A stretch of 64,000 bases of DNA from DASPJR01 sp035628505 (GCA_035628505.1 DASPJR010000122.1:1-64000); one strand, 5' to 3'; positions 53,915 through 63,517 are shown, numbered from the stretch's first letter. Notes: generated by a model not told the origin, from the sequence alone. Translations and numbers: made by a program.

Positions 53915-55146
53915 TCCTGCTCAGCCACCCGACAGGAAATGCAAATGTTCGAAATGCGCTGCTGGCGTTCGCGCGCGCGAATATTCTGAATGCCTTCTGG
54001 ACATGCGTGCGCTGGGACGCCCAATCGCCGTTTAACCGTTTTCTTCCAGGAGGGCTGCGGGCGGAGCTTTCGCGGCGTTCCTATCCCCGCGAGATTTTGC
54101 TCCGCACTGTCTGCCATCCCTGGCGAGAGGCCGGCCGCCTGGTGGCGCAGCGGGCCGGCATGCACTGGCTGACGCGTCACGAACGCGGCGCGTACAGCGT
54201 CGACGCGGTCTACCGGGATCTGGACTCGCGCGTTGCGCGAGCGCTGCATCGCAGCACTGCCAGCACTGTTTATGCCTATGAAGATGGCGCGGCCGAAACC
54301 TTTCGCGTTGCCAACGACCTGGGCATTCGCACGATCTACGATCTGCCGATCGGCTATTGGCGCGCAGCACGCAAGATTCAGCAGGAGGAAGCGGCGCGGA
54401 AACCTGAATGGGCGGCCACGCTTCCGGCAAATCTTGACAGTGACGAAAAGCTTGCGCGCAAGGACGACGAACTTAAGCGCGCCCAGCGAATCATCGTCCC
54501 CAGCCATTTCGTTCGCAGAACTCTTGAGCTTGCCCCGGATCTGTCGGTTCCCATTGATGTGATTCCCTTCGGCGCGCCGGCCCTCAAACCGCGTGAAAAC
54601 CGGCGCGGGCATGGCCGCACGCTGCGGGCTCTCTTTGTTGGAAGTTTGACTCAGCGAAAGGGACTCTCTTATCTTCTCGATGCTGTGAATGCGCTGCAGC
54701 CGCATATCAAGCTGACGCTGATTGGCCGGCCGGTGAAGATGTGCCGGCCTCTTGAGAAGGCACTGACGCAGCACCGCTGGATCGCCTCCGCTCCACATGA
54801 GCAGATTCTGAAAGAGATGGAGCGGCATGATGTTCTGATCTTTCCATCTCTTTTCGAAGGCCAGGCGCTGGTGATCCTGGAGGCGATGTCGCGTGGGATG
54901 GCAGTCATAACGACGTCTAATTCAGGCGGTGCGGATATCATCGATCCTGGCAGGGATGGTTTTATTGTGCCGATCCGCTCCGCCGCGGCTATCCAGGCGA
55001 AACTTGAAATTCTGTTATGCGACCGCGCCCGGCTGGAAGACGTCAGCTTTGCCGCGCAGTGCAAGGCCGCGACATTTACCTGGGAGAAGTACGGCGAGCG
55101 CTTGACGCGTGCGGTGCTTGAACGCGAACTTGCGGAGAGTGCATGA
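53911..55146 (+). CDS. Family 4 glycosyltransferase
   Basis: A 411-residue GT-B protein from ATG 53911 (MILLSHPTGNANVRNALLAF), overlapping the previous stop as ATGA. The open frame continues 76 codons back inside the upstream gene and is not used. Motifs: VYAYEDGAAETFRVANDLG, TIYDLPIGYW, ALFVGSLTQRKGLSYLLDAVN and the E-x7-E motif in FEGQALVILEAMSRGM. The N-terminal half (SRRSYPRE, EDGA) resembles transferases from capsule clusters. Substrate unknown. Confidence 0.84.
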   Translation: MILLSHPTGNANVRNALLAFARANILNAFWTCVRWDAQSPFNRFLPGGLRAELSRRSYPREILLRTVCHPWREAGRLVAQRAGMHWLTRHERGAYSVDAVYRDLDSRVARALHRSTASTVYAYEDGAAETFRVANDLGIRTIYDLPIGYWRAARKIQQEEAARKPEWAATLPANLDSDEKLARKDDELKRAQRIIVPSHFVRRTLELAPDLSVPIDVIPFGAPALKPRENRRGHGRTLRALFVGSLTQRKGLSYLLDAVNALQPHIKLTLIGRPVKMCRPLEKALTQHRWIASAPHEQILKEMERHDVLIFPSLFEGQALVILEAMSRGMAVITTSNSGGADIIDPGRDGFIVPIRSAAAIQAKLEILLCDRARLEDVSFAAQCKAATFTWEKYGERLTRAVLERELAESA

Positions 55147-56537
55147 GCCGGCTCGTCTTTGCTGGAAAGCGCCCGGCGTCGTTTGCTGAGGTCGGCGTAC
55201 GCACGATCAAAACGCTGATCTGGATCTACATTGTTCTTCTGGTGACTGAAGGCGCACTTCGGAAGTGGATTCTTCCGGAGTTATCCGCGCCGCTGCTGAT
55301 CATCCGGGATCCGGTCGTTCTCTTAATCTATGTTATCTCAATTGCAGTCGGCATATTCCAGCGCGAACGGATGCTGATGGGAGTGCTGGTGCTGGCACTT
55401 TCGTTTACCATTGTCACCATCCTGGATCTGATGTTCGGCGACGCGAATCTGTTTGTTTCAGCCTATGGGCTGCGCACTTACTTTCTGCACCTGCCGCTCA
55501 TTTTTGTCATCGGCTCGGTCTTTACGCGCAGCGATCTCGATCGTGTCGCGAAGGTGCTTTGCGTCATTGCGGTCCCGATGGCGCTGTTAATCCTGCTTCA
55601 ATTTCAATCCGGGCCCGATCATATTTTGAATCGCACTTCCACCGGTGAGGGAACGCAAATCCCGTCCGCGCTGGGCCGCATACGCCCCGCGGGTACGTTT
55701 TCCTTTGTGACCGGAGTTGCTCAATTCTTCGCGCTCGTCACAGCTTTTGTCCTCTATGGAATTGCCTACCCGGGAAAATTGTCCAGGCCGCTGCTGCTTT
55801 CTGGCGGCATCTGCCTGTTGTTGTCGCTGGCGGTCTCAGGAAGCCGGACGACCATTCTTTCGTCGTTGCTGGTCTGCATCGCGTTTTTGTCAGGCTGCCT
55901 GGTGAAACCCCAGCTTGCGCGGCACGTTTTCCGCCTGCTGCTGCTGTTGTGTGTGGCTGCGGCTATTGCGGCGACGACGGAGGTTTTTCATGAAGGCCTG
56001 ACGGTCATGTCTGCGCGCAGCGAATCAGCCAGCAAGTTCGAGGGGCAGGGCGGCTTGGCTGTGCGCATCATCAACACATTCGTCGGCCCGTTTTTGCTGA
56101 TGGAAAGTACCCCGTTCTTCGGCTACGGCGCGGGAGTAGGCACAAATGTTGGTGCGCAATTGTTGACCGGCAGAGTGGCATTCCTGCTCGCCGAGGGCGA
56201 CTGGGAACGCACCATTCTGGAAGTCGGGCCGCTGCTGGGTACTGCCTATCTCGCAATGCGCGTTTCCATCGTTTTATGGCTGAGTTGGCTTTGTGTTTGT
56301 AGGACGAGGAAAGGGGATTTGCTGCCGCTGCTGCTTCTTGGGGCGTGCGGACCGGTTTTTCTGAATGGTGGATTCGGCCAGGCGACCACGCTTGGGTTTG
56401 CCTGTCTGGGAACAGGACTGTGTCTAGCGGCCGCTAGAGGGCGTGTATCGAATGAACATCCTGCTGGTCGGAAACTATATTCCAGATGGCCAGGAAAGCA
56501 TGCAGCGCTTCTGCAGCATGCTCAAGAGCGGTCTTGA
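55143..56537 (+). CDS. O-antigen ligase/polymerase-like membrane protein
   Basis: A 464-residue polytopic protein with about ten hydrophobic helices (for example LIWIYIVLLVTEGALRKWILP and LLLSGGICLLLSLAVSGSRTTILSSLLVCIAFLSG). It has the Wzy/WaaL-type loop with SGSRT and FFGYGAGVGTNVG. It should polymerise or ligate repeat units on the periplasmic side. It starts in an ATGA overlap. Its last ~29 codons overlap the next gene by 86 bp in another frame, and that tail (SNEHPAGRKLYSRW...) does not look membrane-like, so the true end may have drifted through a frameshift. Confidence 0.82.
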   Translation: MSRLVFAGKRPASFAEVGVRTIKTLIWIYIVLLVTEGALRKWILPELSAPLLIIRDPVVLLIYVISIAVGIFQRERMLMGVLVLALSFTIVTILDLMFGDANLFVSAYGLRTYFLHLPLIFVIGSVFTRSDLDRVAKVLCVIAVPMALLILLQFQSGPDHILNRTSTGEGTQIPSALGRIRPAGTFSFVTGVAQFFALVTAFVLYGIAYPGKLSRPLLLSGGICLLLSLAVSGSRTTILSSLLVCIAFLSGCLVKPQLARHVFRLLLLLCVAAAIAATTEVFHEGLTVMSARSESASKFEGQGGLAVRIINTFVGPFLLMESTPFFGYGAGVGTNVGAQLLTGRVAFLLAEGDWERTILEVGPLLGTAYLAMRVSIVLWLSWLCVCRTRKGDLLPLLLLGACGPVFLNGGFGQATTLGFACLGTGLCLAAARGRVSNEHPAGRKLYSRWPGKHAALLQHAQERS

Positions 56538-57570
56538 AGGCCGCGGGCATAATGTCCGCGTGATCCAGCCACCGGCGTGGCTCGGTAATCTTCCGTTGCC
56601 GGGCCGGTTTGCAAAAAAGTGGCTGGGCTATGTGGATAAGTTTCTGGCCTTTCCGCGCCAGCTCAAGGCGGCTGCCGCGAAAGCGGACGTCGTTCACATC
56701 TGCGACCATGCCAATGCGATGTATATCAAGCACCTTGAACCCCGTGCGCTCGTGGTCACGTGCCACGATCTGCTGGCTGTGCGCGGCGCAATGGGTGAAG
56801 AGACGGACTGCGTCCCATCGCCGACGGGGCACGTACTGCAGCGCTGGATACTCAGCGGGCTGAACCGTGCTCCAGCGCTGGCGTGCGTATCCTCCTATAC
56901 AAAGAGCGATGTCGAGCGTCTGCTTGCTCCGCGGCAGAGGCTGATCCGGCTTGTGGCCAACGGCCTGAACTTCAGCTACCGCGTGCTGAGACCTATGCAG
57001 GCGCGGGAGCGGCTCTCGCGATTCAAGATCGACTTCGAGACACCGTTTCTTTTTCATGTAGGCTCGGCGCAGAAACGTAAGAATCGTCCGGGGCTGCTTC
57101 GAATTTTTGCGCGGCTGAAGGATTCCTGGCGTGGCCAACTCGTTCTGGCTGGCGAGGGGCTGACTTGCGAGGAAACGCAGCTCGCCGCATCGCTGCGAAT
57201 CAGCGCGCGCGTGAAGCACATCGGCAGCGTGAGCAATGAAGAGCTTGAAGCGCTTTACAACACGGCCTCGGCGCTTGTGTTTCCCTCACGCTTTGAAGGC
57301 TTCGGCTGGCCTATCATTGAGGCGCAAGCCTGCGGATGTCCGGTGGTCTGTTCCAATCGCTGCTCCATGCCAGAGGTCGCGGGTGCCGGCGCTCTGGTCT
57401 GCGATCCGGACAACGAGCGCGATTTTGCCGCGGCTGTTCTTTCCTTGTCGGACCCCTTCGTGCGCCAGGACCTGATCGAGAAAGGTTTTGAGAACCTGCG
57501 GCGTTTTGAATCGGGAAAGATGCTCGATGGTTATGTTGATCTTTACCGCGCCGTGCTGAAGGCAGCATAA
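56452..57570 (+). CDS. Family 4 glycosyltransferase
   Basis: A 372-residue GT-B enzyme: MNILLVGNYIPDGQESMQRF, VVTCHDLLAVRG, FLFHVGSAQKRKNRPGLLRIF and an E-x7-E motif in RFEGFGWPIIEAQACGCPVV, followed by SNRCSMPEVAG. ATG 56452 is favoured over GTG 56443, which crowds the GAGGG site. It begins inside the ligase-like gene (86-bp overlap) and abuts the next transferase with no gap. Confidence 0.88.
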   Translation: MNILLVGNYIPDGQESMQRFCSMLKSGLEGRGHNVRVIQPPAWLGNLPLPGRFAKKWLGYVDKFLAFPRQLKAAAAKADVVHICDHANAMYIKHLEPRALVVTCHDLLAVRGAMGEETDCVPSPTGHVLQRWILSGLNRAPALACVSSYTKSDVERLLAPRQRLIRLVANGLNFSYRVLRPMQARERLSRFKIDFETPFLFHVGSAQKRKNRPGLLRIFARLKDSWRGQLVLAGEGLTCEETQLAASLRISARVKHIGSVSNEELEALYNTASALVFPSRFEGFGWPIIEAQACGCPVVCSNRCSMPEVAGAGALVCDPDNERDFAAAVLSLSDPFVRQDLIEKGFENLRRFESGKMLDGYVDLYRAVLKAA

Positions 57571-58761
57571 ATGAAGATTCTGCATGTACTTTCTTCGATA
57601 GATCCACGCCTGGGCGGTGTTGTCGAAGCCGTGCGCCGGCAGTCCGTCGGCTTGAAAGATGCCGGGCACAGCTGCGAAGTTGTCTGCACCGATTCTCCCG
57701 CATCAAAGCATGCCGCCGACTTTCCTGTGCCTGTCTATCGGCTCGGACCTGCGCGCGGAAAGTATGGATACACCCCGAGGATCATGAGCTGGCTTGCCGC
57801 AAACGCGCGGAATTACGATACCGCAATCGTGCACGGCATCTGGCAATTTCACAGCCTCGCAAGCCGCAACGCCTTCACCCGAGCGGGCGTGCCCTATTTT
57901 GTGTTCACCCACGGCATGCTTGATCCCTGGTTTAAGCGCCGCTTTCCATTCAAACATCTGAAGAAGTGGCTCTACTGGCCGTGGGCTGATTACCGCGCGC
58001 TGCGGGATGCTCAGGCCGTTCTGTTTACGTCTCAAGAAGAGTGTTCCCTGGCCCGCGAAAGCTTCTGGCTCTACCGCTGCCGTGAACGAATCGTGAGTCT
58101 GGGCATCACGGCGCCGCCCGAAAAGTGCGAGGCACAGCGCGAAGCTTTTGTCGCACGCTGGCCGGAAGTGCGAGGCAAGCGTGTGCTGCTCTTTTTAGGC
58201 CGTATCGACGTAAAAAAAGGCTGCGATGATCTTGTTGAGGCGTTTGCGAAAATAGCTGCTGACGACTTGCGCGTGCATCTTCTCATGGCCGGTCCGGACC
58301 CTTCCGGATTTGGAGCGCTGCTGCGCAACAGGTGCCGGGAACTGGGGATTGCGTCGCGTGTGTCCTGGGCAGGGATGCTGAGCGGCGAGATGAAGTGGGG
58401 CGCGTACCGCTGCGCTGACGCCTTCATCCTGCCCTCGCACCAGGAGAACTTTGGCTTTTCGGTCGTCGAGGCGCTCGCGTGCGGCGTGCCGGTGTTGATT
58501 TCAAACAAGATTAACATCTGGCGGGAAATTATTGCGGATGGCGGCGGTATCGCCGCAGACGATGATTACAAGGGCGCGCTCGAGCTGATCCAGCGTTGGC
58601 AGGGCTTTGACGCGGCGGAATCGGCTGCCATGCGTGAAAACGCACTGAAATGCTTCCGCACGCGTTATGAACTGCAGCCCGCAACGCGCGGCTTGATATC
58701 CGTTCTTCAGGAGGAGCTTAGCCTGGCGCAGAGCGCCCGTGCGGAGGCGGCGTGGCTATGA
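57571..58761 (+). CDS. Family 4 glycosyltransferase
   Basis: A 396-residue GT-B enzyme: KILHVLSSIDPRLGGVVEAVRRQ, VHGIWQFHS, VFTHGMLDPWFKRRFP, LLFLGRIDVKKGCDDLVEAFAK and the E-x7-E motif in HQENFGFSVVEALACGVPVL. The HGxWQFHS/THGMLDPW pair is typical of transferases from exopolysaccharide clusters with a WcaI/WbaZ flavour. It starts at the base after the previous stop, and its own stop overlaps the VanZ-like start (ATGA). Confidence 0.9.
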   Translation: MKILHVLSSIDPRLGGVVEAVRRQSVGLKDAGHSCEVVCTDSPASKHAADFPVPVYRLGPARGKYGYTPRIMSWLAANARNYDTAIVHGIWQFHSLASRNAFTRAGVPYFVFTHGMLDPWFKRRFPFKHLKKWLYWPWADYRALRDAQAVLFTSQEECSLARESFWLYRCRERIVSLGITAPPEKCEAQREAFVARWPEVRGKRVLLFLGRIDVKKGCDDLVEAFAKIAADDLRVHLLMAGPDPSGFGALLRNRCRELGIASRVSWAGMLSGEMKWGAYRCADAFILPSHQENFGFSVVEALACGVPVLISNKINIWREIIADGGGIAADDDYKGALELIQRWQGFDAAESAAMRENALKCFRTRYELQPATRGLISVLQEELSLAQSARAEAAWL

Positions 58762-59156
58762 TTGAACGCGGCGCGATCAGGGCGCTTCTGCTGTTCGCAC
58801 TGATCAATCTAGTAGGCTTTGGCTATGCATTCTGGGGACCGCCGTACGTCGAGCAGGTAGCGCAGTTCATGTCGCGGCCGATGTATCTGCTTTTTCTGAA
58901 ATGCATTCATGTGGTCGTGTTTTTCTTCTGGACGCTCTACTGGGTCCGGTTCTGCAATCATTTCCTGCAGCGCATGCCGCTGGGCGTGCTGCTGCTCGTC
59001 CCGCCCGCGGCAGCAGTCATCTCCGAGGTTGCACAGATCAAAATTCCCGGCCATCGCGTCCAGGTCAGCGGCGCCGTGGCGAGCCTGATCGGCGTGCTGC
59101 TGGCCTACGCGTGGCTGCTGGCCCGGAATTCACGCCGCATGAGTACGGCTCGCTGA
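58758..59156 (+). CDS. VanZ-like small membrane protein
   Basis: A 132-residue membrane protein with four hydrophobic stretches. Near the third is VISEVAQIKIPGHRVQVSGAVA, which fits the VanZ pattern (SE..Q...PGR, then a small-residue helix). Family function is unclear. Short VanZ-like proteins often close exopolysaccharide clusters. Start ATG 58758 overlaps the preceding stop as ATGA; GTG 58752 is an alternative. Last gene of the cluster. Confidence 0.7.
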   Translation: MIERGAIRALLLFALINLVGFGYAFWGPPYVEQVAQFMSRPMYLLFLKCIHVVVFFFWTLYWVRFCNHFLQRMPLGVLLLVPPAAAVISEVAQIKIPGHRVQVSGAVASLIGVLLAYAWLLARNSRRMSTAR

Positions 59157-59302
59157 CTCGCCGTTTCTGTTCTCTCGTTATGCGTCGTTTGGTTCGCGGC
59201 GTCTCGTCAGTCTGACCACGTTCTCCCCGTGAAATTTCAGTACCAATCCCGTATCTTGTTCCGTCTTAAAATGCGGTAGCTCCCTCTAGGGACTACTGAC
59301 AA

Positions 59303-62272
59303 ATGACAAAGGACAAGATCGCCATGCCGTCAGCCAAATACACGCCCAGCGAAATCGAGCCGCGCTGGCAGAAGTTCTGGGCCGAAAACAACACGTTCCG
59401 CATTGGTAACCCGGGTGACCCCGGCTTTGATCCGGCCAAGCCCAAGTACTACATCCTGGACATGTTCCCATACCCCAGCGGCGCCGGGCTTCACGTCGGA
59501 CACCCGGAAGGTTACACGGCAACGGACATTCTGGCGCGTTACAAGCGCACGCTGGGTTTCAACGTGCTGCACCCGATGGGCTGGGACGCTTATGGTCTGC
59601 CGGCGGAGCAGTACGCGGTGCAGACGGGCACGCATCCGGCCGAGACGACGCAGAAGAATGTCGACAATATGAAGCGGCAGATCCAGTCGCTGGGTTTTTC
59701 GTACGACTGGAGCCGCGAGGTCAACACCACGGACCCGCATTACTACCGCTGGACGCAGTGGATCTTCCTGAAGCTGTTCAACAGCATCTATGACACGACG
59801 CAGCATAAAGCGCGGCACGTCAATGATGTCGTTGAAGCCCTCAACGCGGGCAAGCTGGGCGTAAAAGGCAACGCGATCGTTTTCGATAAATCCGCGACCG
59901 ATGCGAAAGCTGCAGGTTTCGGCGCGCAGTGGAGCGATCTGGACGAAAACGCGCAGTGGAAGCTGCTGGCGAACCACCGTCTGGCTTATGTCAGTGAGGC
60001 TCCGGTGTGGTGGTGCGAAGCGCTGGGAACGGTGCTGGCCAACGAGGAAGTCATCGATGGCAAGAGCGAACGCGGCGATCATCCGTGTGTCAAGAAACCG
60101 CTGCGCCAATGGATGCTGCGCATCACCGCGTACGCCGAACGCCTGATCGACGATCTGGAAGGCCTCGACTGGCCCGACGCGATCAAGGCCATGCAGAAGC
60201 ACTGGATCGGCCGCAGCGAAGGCGCGGAGGTGGATTTCGAGATCGCTGACGCGCAGGGTTCAGGGAAAAAGATTCGCGTCTTCACCACGCGCCCTGACAC
60301 GCTGTACGGCGCGACCTATATGGTGCTCGCACCCGAGCATCCGCTGGTGAAGGAGATCACGTCGGCGGAGAAGCGCGCTGAAGTCGAGAAGTACATTCAG
60401 CAGGCCAGCAGCAAGAGCGACCTGGCGCGCACCGATCTGGCCAAGGACAAGACGGGCGTGTTCACGGGGGCGTTTGCCTACAATCCCGTCTTCGAGAAGA
60501 GCGATCCTCGCGCGAAGATTCCGATCTGGATCGCCGACTACGTCCTGATGGGCTACGGCACCGGCGCAATCATGGCCGTGCCCGCTCACGATGAACGCGA
60601 TGCTGAATTCGCGCTGAAGTTCAAGCTGCCGATCATCAGTGTCGTCATGCCGCCGGATTCATGGCTCAAGGAGAACGCACCAAAAGATGCGGATGCGAAG
60701 AACGTCGGCACGTTGAAAGAACGGTTCATAAACGATCCGACATCGTTCAAGAGCTTCTTTGTCGATGACGGTATCGCCATGAAGTCGCCGGCTATGGAGG
60801 GCCTGCCCACTCCTGAAGCCAAGAAGAAGATCACGGCTTGGCTCGAAGAGAAGAAGCTGGGCGAAAAGAAGATCACCTATCGCCTGCGCGACTGGCTCTT
60901 CTCGCGGCAGCGCTACTGGGGCGAACCGTTCCCGATTGTGTGGGATTCGCGCGGCCACGCGCGCGCACTGGCCGAAGAGGAATTGCCGGTTGAGCTGCCG
61001 GAGATGCGCGACTTCAAGCCCACGGGCAGCACCGAGCCGCCGCTGAGCAAGGCGAAGGACTGGGTGAACGTTCACATCGATGTGATGCCCGACGGCATGG
61101 CGCATATCGTTCCGCCGCCCACTCCGACGCCGATTCCACACGACGCCGGCGAACCTGCCACGCGCGAGACCAATACGATGCCGCAGTGGGCGGGCTCGTG
61201 CTGGTACTTCCTGCGCTACCTGGACGCGAAGAACGAAGATGCGCCGTTCAGCGAGGACGCGGAGAAGTACTGGATGAACGTCGATCTCTATGTGGGCGGA
61301 GCTGAACACGCCGTGCTGCATCTGCTCTACAGCCGTTTCTGGCACAAGGTACTGTTTGATCACGGCCTGGTTCACACCAAGGAACCGTTCCAGCGTCTCT
61401 TCAACCAGGGACTGATCACCGCGTTCTCGTATAAGGATGAGACTGGCCGCTTAATTCCAAACGACGAGATTGAAGAAAAGGGTGATGCCCAGTGGGTAGT
61501 GAAGGCCACGGGAAAACCTGCCACCCAGATCATTGCGAAGATGTCGAAGTCGTTAAAGAACGTTATCAATCCTGATGACGTGATCAACGAATACGGTGCC
61601 GACACGCTCCGGCTGTATGAAATGTTCATGGGCCCGCTGGACGGCAGCAAGCCCTGGAACCCGCGTGACGTGCCGGGCATGTTCCGCTTCTTGCGCGATT
61701 GCTGGCGCATGATCATTGAAGACGACGAAGGCAAGCCCAACGCGGGAAGCTGCCGCATGAATCTGCTGCCGAGCGCGAGCGAATCTATCGGGACCGACTT
61801 AAAAGCAACGAATGATCTCGAGCGCGACTTGCACAAGACGATCAAGGGCGTGACCCAGGATCTCGAACGCATGGCGTTCAACACCGCTATCAGCAAGCTG
61901 ATGGTGTTTAAAAACAAGGTCAGCGAAAATCCGGCGGCGCTCACGCGCAGCCAGGCCAAGCGCTTCATTCAACTGCTCGCCCCATTCGCGCCCCATATCG
62001 CCGAGGAACTCTGGTCGCGTCTGCGCCACGGCCATTCCCTCGCATACGAAGCCTGGCCGAAGTACGACGAGGCGCTCACGCAGGACGCTATGAAAGAACT
62101 CCCCGTGCAGATCAACGGAAAGGTGAAGGCGAAGATCATTGTCGCCGCGAATGCGTCCGATGATGTGTCGAAAGCCGAAGCGCAGAAAGCTGTCGAGAAG
62201 GAGCTCGCCGGAAAGACAGTGGTCAAAGTCATCGTCGTGCCGGGCCGCTTGGTAAATATCGTAGTCAAGTAA
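59303..62272 (+). CDS. leuS: Leucyl-tRNA synthetase, enlarged
   Basis: Class Ia synthetase, 989 residues against about 860 in E. coli. HVGH (64-67) in PYPSGAGLHVGHPEGYTATDI is the HIGH motif and KMSKS is at ~746-750. The CP1 editing domain (FTTRPDTLYGATY, MAVPAHDERD) is intact, as is DWLFSRQRYWGEPFPI. KMSKS lies ~125 residues later than in E. coli, so the extra length is in the catalytic half. It includes a Pro-rich insert (VPPPTPTPIPHDAGEPA). Start is ATG 59303 (AGGGA upstream) or ATG 59324, which gives the more usual MPSAKYTPSEIE. Own promoter likely in the 146-bp gap upstream. Confidence 0.96.
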   Translation: MTKDKIAMPSAKYTPSEIEPRWQKFWAENNTFRIGNPGDPGFDPAKPKYYILDMFPYPSGAGLHVGHPEGYTATDILARYKRTLGFNVLHPMGWDAYGLPAEQYAVQTGTHPAETTQKNVDNMKRQIQSLGFSYDWSREVNTTDPHYYRWTQWIFLKLFNSIYDTTQHKARHVNDVVEALNAGKLGVKGNAIVFDKSATDAKAAGFGAQWSDLDENAQWKLLANHRLAYVSEAPVWWCEALGTVLANEEVIDGKSERGDHPCVKKPLRQWMLRITAYAERLIDDLEGLDWPDAIKAMQKHWIGRSEGAEVDFEIADAQGSGKKIRVFTTRPDTLYGATYMVLAPEHPLVKEITSAEKRAEVEKYIQQASSKSDLARTDLAKDKTGVFTGAFAYNPVFEKSDPRAKIPIWIADYVLMGYGTGAIMAVPAHDERDAEFALKFKLPIISVVMPPDSWLKENAPKDADAKNVGTLKERFINDPTSFKSFFVDDGIAMKSPAMEGLPTPEAKKKITAWLEEKKLGEKKITYRLRDWLFSRQRYWGEPFPIVWDSRGHARALAEEELPVELPEMRDFKPTGSTEPPLSKAKDWVNVHIDVMPDGMAHIVPPPTPTPIPHDAGEPATRETNTMPQWAGSCWYFLRYLDAKNEDAPFSEDAEKYWMNVDLYVGGAEHAVLHLLYSRFWHKVLFDHGLVHTKEPFQRLFNQGLITAFSYKDETGRLIPNDEIEEKGDAQWVVKATGKPATQIIAKMSKSLKNVINPDDVINEYGADTLRLYEMFMGPLDGSKPWNPRDVPGMFRFLRDCWRMIIEDDEGKPNAGSCRMNLLPSASESIGTDLKATNDLERDLHKTIKGVTQDLERMAFNTAISKLMVFKNKVSENPAALTRSQAKRFIQLLAPFAPHIAEELWSRLRHGHSLAYEAWPKYDEALTQDAMKELPVQINGKVKAKIIVAANASDDVSKAEAQKAVEKELAGKTVVKVIVVPGRLVNIVVK

Positions 62273-62304
62273 TGCCCGAAGATCAGTCAGCTTAATTTCT
62301 TAAA

Positions 62305-62332
62305 AAAGTGTGCGGCTTTAGTCGCGCACTTT
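62305..62332. terminator. Hairpin between convergent leuS and M14 peptidase genes
   Basis: AAAGTGTGCG / CGCGCACTTT (one G-T pair) with an 8-base loop, A-run upstream and TTTCTC downstream. It overlaps the stop codon of the minus-strand peptidase gene and lies 33 bp after the leuS stop, so it could end both transcripts. Confidence 0.65.
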
Positions 62333-63517
62333 CTCGCGGAAGTAGCGCTCCATCGCCAGGCCCAGTTCCTTGCCGACACGCATGTAATTCTCGGTTGTGC
62401 TCTCCGGTACGTTCCAACTTGTCTCGAGCGTGACCGCAACGACGTGGGGCGAGGTGTTCTTCGAAACCCAATTCTTCGAAATGGCTTTCCAGTTCTTGTC
62501 GTAGGAAGCGCCTGATTCTTTGACCGTGCCGATGAATTTCAGCGGTCCGGTGATCTCCTCTTTGGACACGCTGATGAGTGTCTGCAAGTTGGTCCAGCCA
62601 CGCTGGCTGAGCATGTCTTTGGGCGAAGAATAGTAGTACGGCTTCTTGTCATTCGCGCCCGGGTTATGCAGATCAATGAACAGGTCGAACGCGCCGGCGT
62701 CGCTCTGCGCCTTGATTTCCTTCTGCGCCGCGCGCACGGCCGGCCAGTGCGGATTCTCACTCCAGTCACGGTTGTGATCCTGCGGCTTCTGTTCCTTGCC
62801 GCCGGCGCCAATTTCGACGTTATCGACGTCCATAACTGGAACAATCGTGATGAGCGCCTTCTTACGCAGTACTTCAGCGCGCGGGTCGTCCGAAACGATC
62901 CATTCGGCAAAGCCTCGGCAAACCCAGCTTGAGCCGCTTTCCCACGCGTGCTGGCGCGCATGCACCCAGATGCCAAAACGCTTCGGATCGTCCGTCTGCG
63001 TCACCCGGACGGCGGGAACGGAACGGCCTTCCGTGCTTTTGCAAAGTTCGAATGCTTTTGCGTGAGGCGACTTCGCAGTCCGCTCCACGACAGACTGCGC
63101 ATCCTTCAACGTGAACGGCGGACCCCAGGCAAACCACGCCGCAGCCGCATCAATTTTCTGCTTATAAATCATGCGGCCTTTGCTCAGCGTGCCGGGAGCA
63201 GTCTGGATCCACGTGGCATTGTCGCTGCTGAACACGGCCTGGCGGGGCTGCGCCCACACACCGCCTCCAACTTCCAGGGTTAGTGTTTCGCCGGGGTTGA
63301 TTCCTTCGATTTTTAGATACCACCAGCACGCCCAGCCGCGGTCCTTATGCGGGGATGGCAGAATGCGGATAACGCGGCCAGCCTGGTCGATCTCCTCAAC
63401 CTTGGCAGATCCGCCCGGAAAGTCGATGGCGACTTTCAGCTCGGGAAGATCCGCCGCGGCTGCAAGGCGGAAGAAAAAGAGAGTAGCGAAGAGTAGAACG
63501 TAGCGCACGCCAGGCAT
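62318..63517 (-). CDS. Secreted M14-family zinc carboxypeptidase
   Basis: A 399-residue protein with a signal peptide (RYVLLFATLFFFRLAAAADL). A beta-sandwich N-terminal domain (~22-135, with WACWWYLKIEGINPGETLTLEVGG) is typical of the cytosolic-carboxypeptidase/Agbl-like M14 subgroup, followed by the catalytic domain. Zinc and catalytic residues: HARQHAWES (His190, Glu193), IDLHNPG (His284) and VTLETSW (Glu365), with substrate-binding NRDW (Asn249, Arg250). All key residues are present, so it is probably active outside the cytoplasm. Confidence 0.88.
   Translation of the reverse strand: MPGVRYVLLFATLFFFRLAAAADLPELKVAIDFPGGSAKVEEIDQAGRVIRILPSPHKDRGWACWWYLKIEGINPGETLTLEVGGGVWAQPRQAVFSSDNATWIQTAPGTLSKGRMIYKQKIDAAAAWFAWGPPFTLKDAQSVVERTAKSPHAKAFELCKSTEGRSVPAVRVTQTDDPKRFGIWVHARQHAWESGSSWVCRGFAEWIVSDDPRAEVLRKKALITIVPVMDVDNVEIGAGGKEQKPQDHNRDWSENPHWPAVRAAQKEIKAQSDAGAFDLFIDLHNPGANDKKPYYYSSPKDMLSQRGWTNLQTLISVSKEEITGPLKFIGTVKESGASYDKNWKAISKNWVSKNTSPHVVAVTLETSWNVPESTTENYMRVGKELGLAMERYFREKVRD

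Noticed and set aside
59157..59302. T-box or leader attenuator upstream of leuS
   Set aside because: No T-box sequence, no leucine-rich leader peptide; only a short TCCCTCTAGGGA palindrome.
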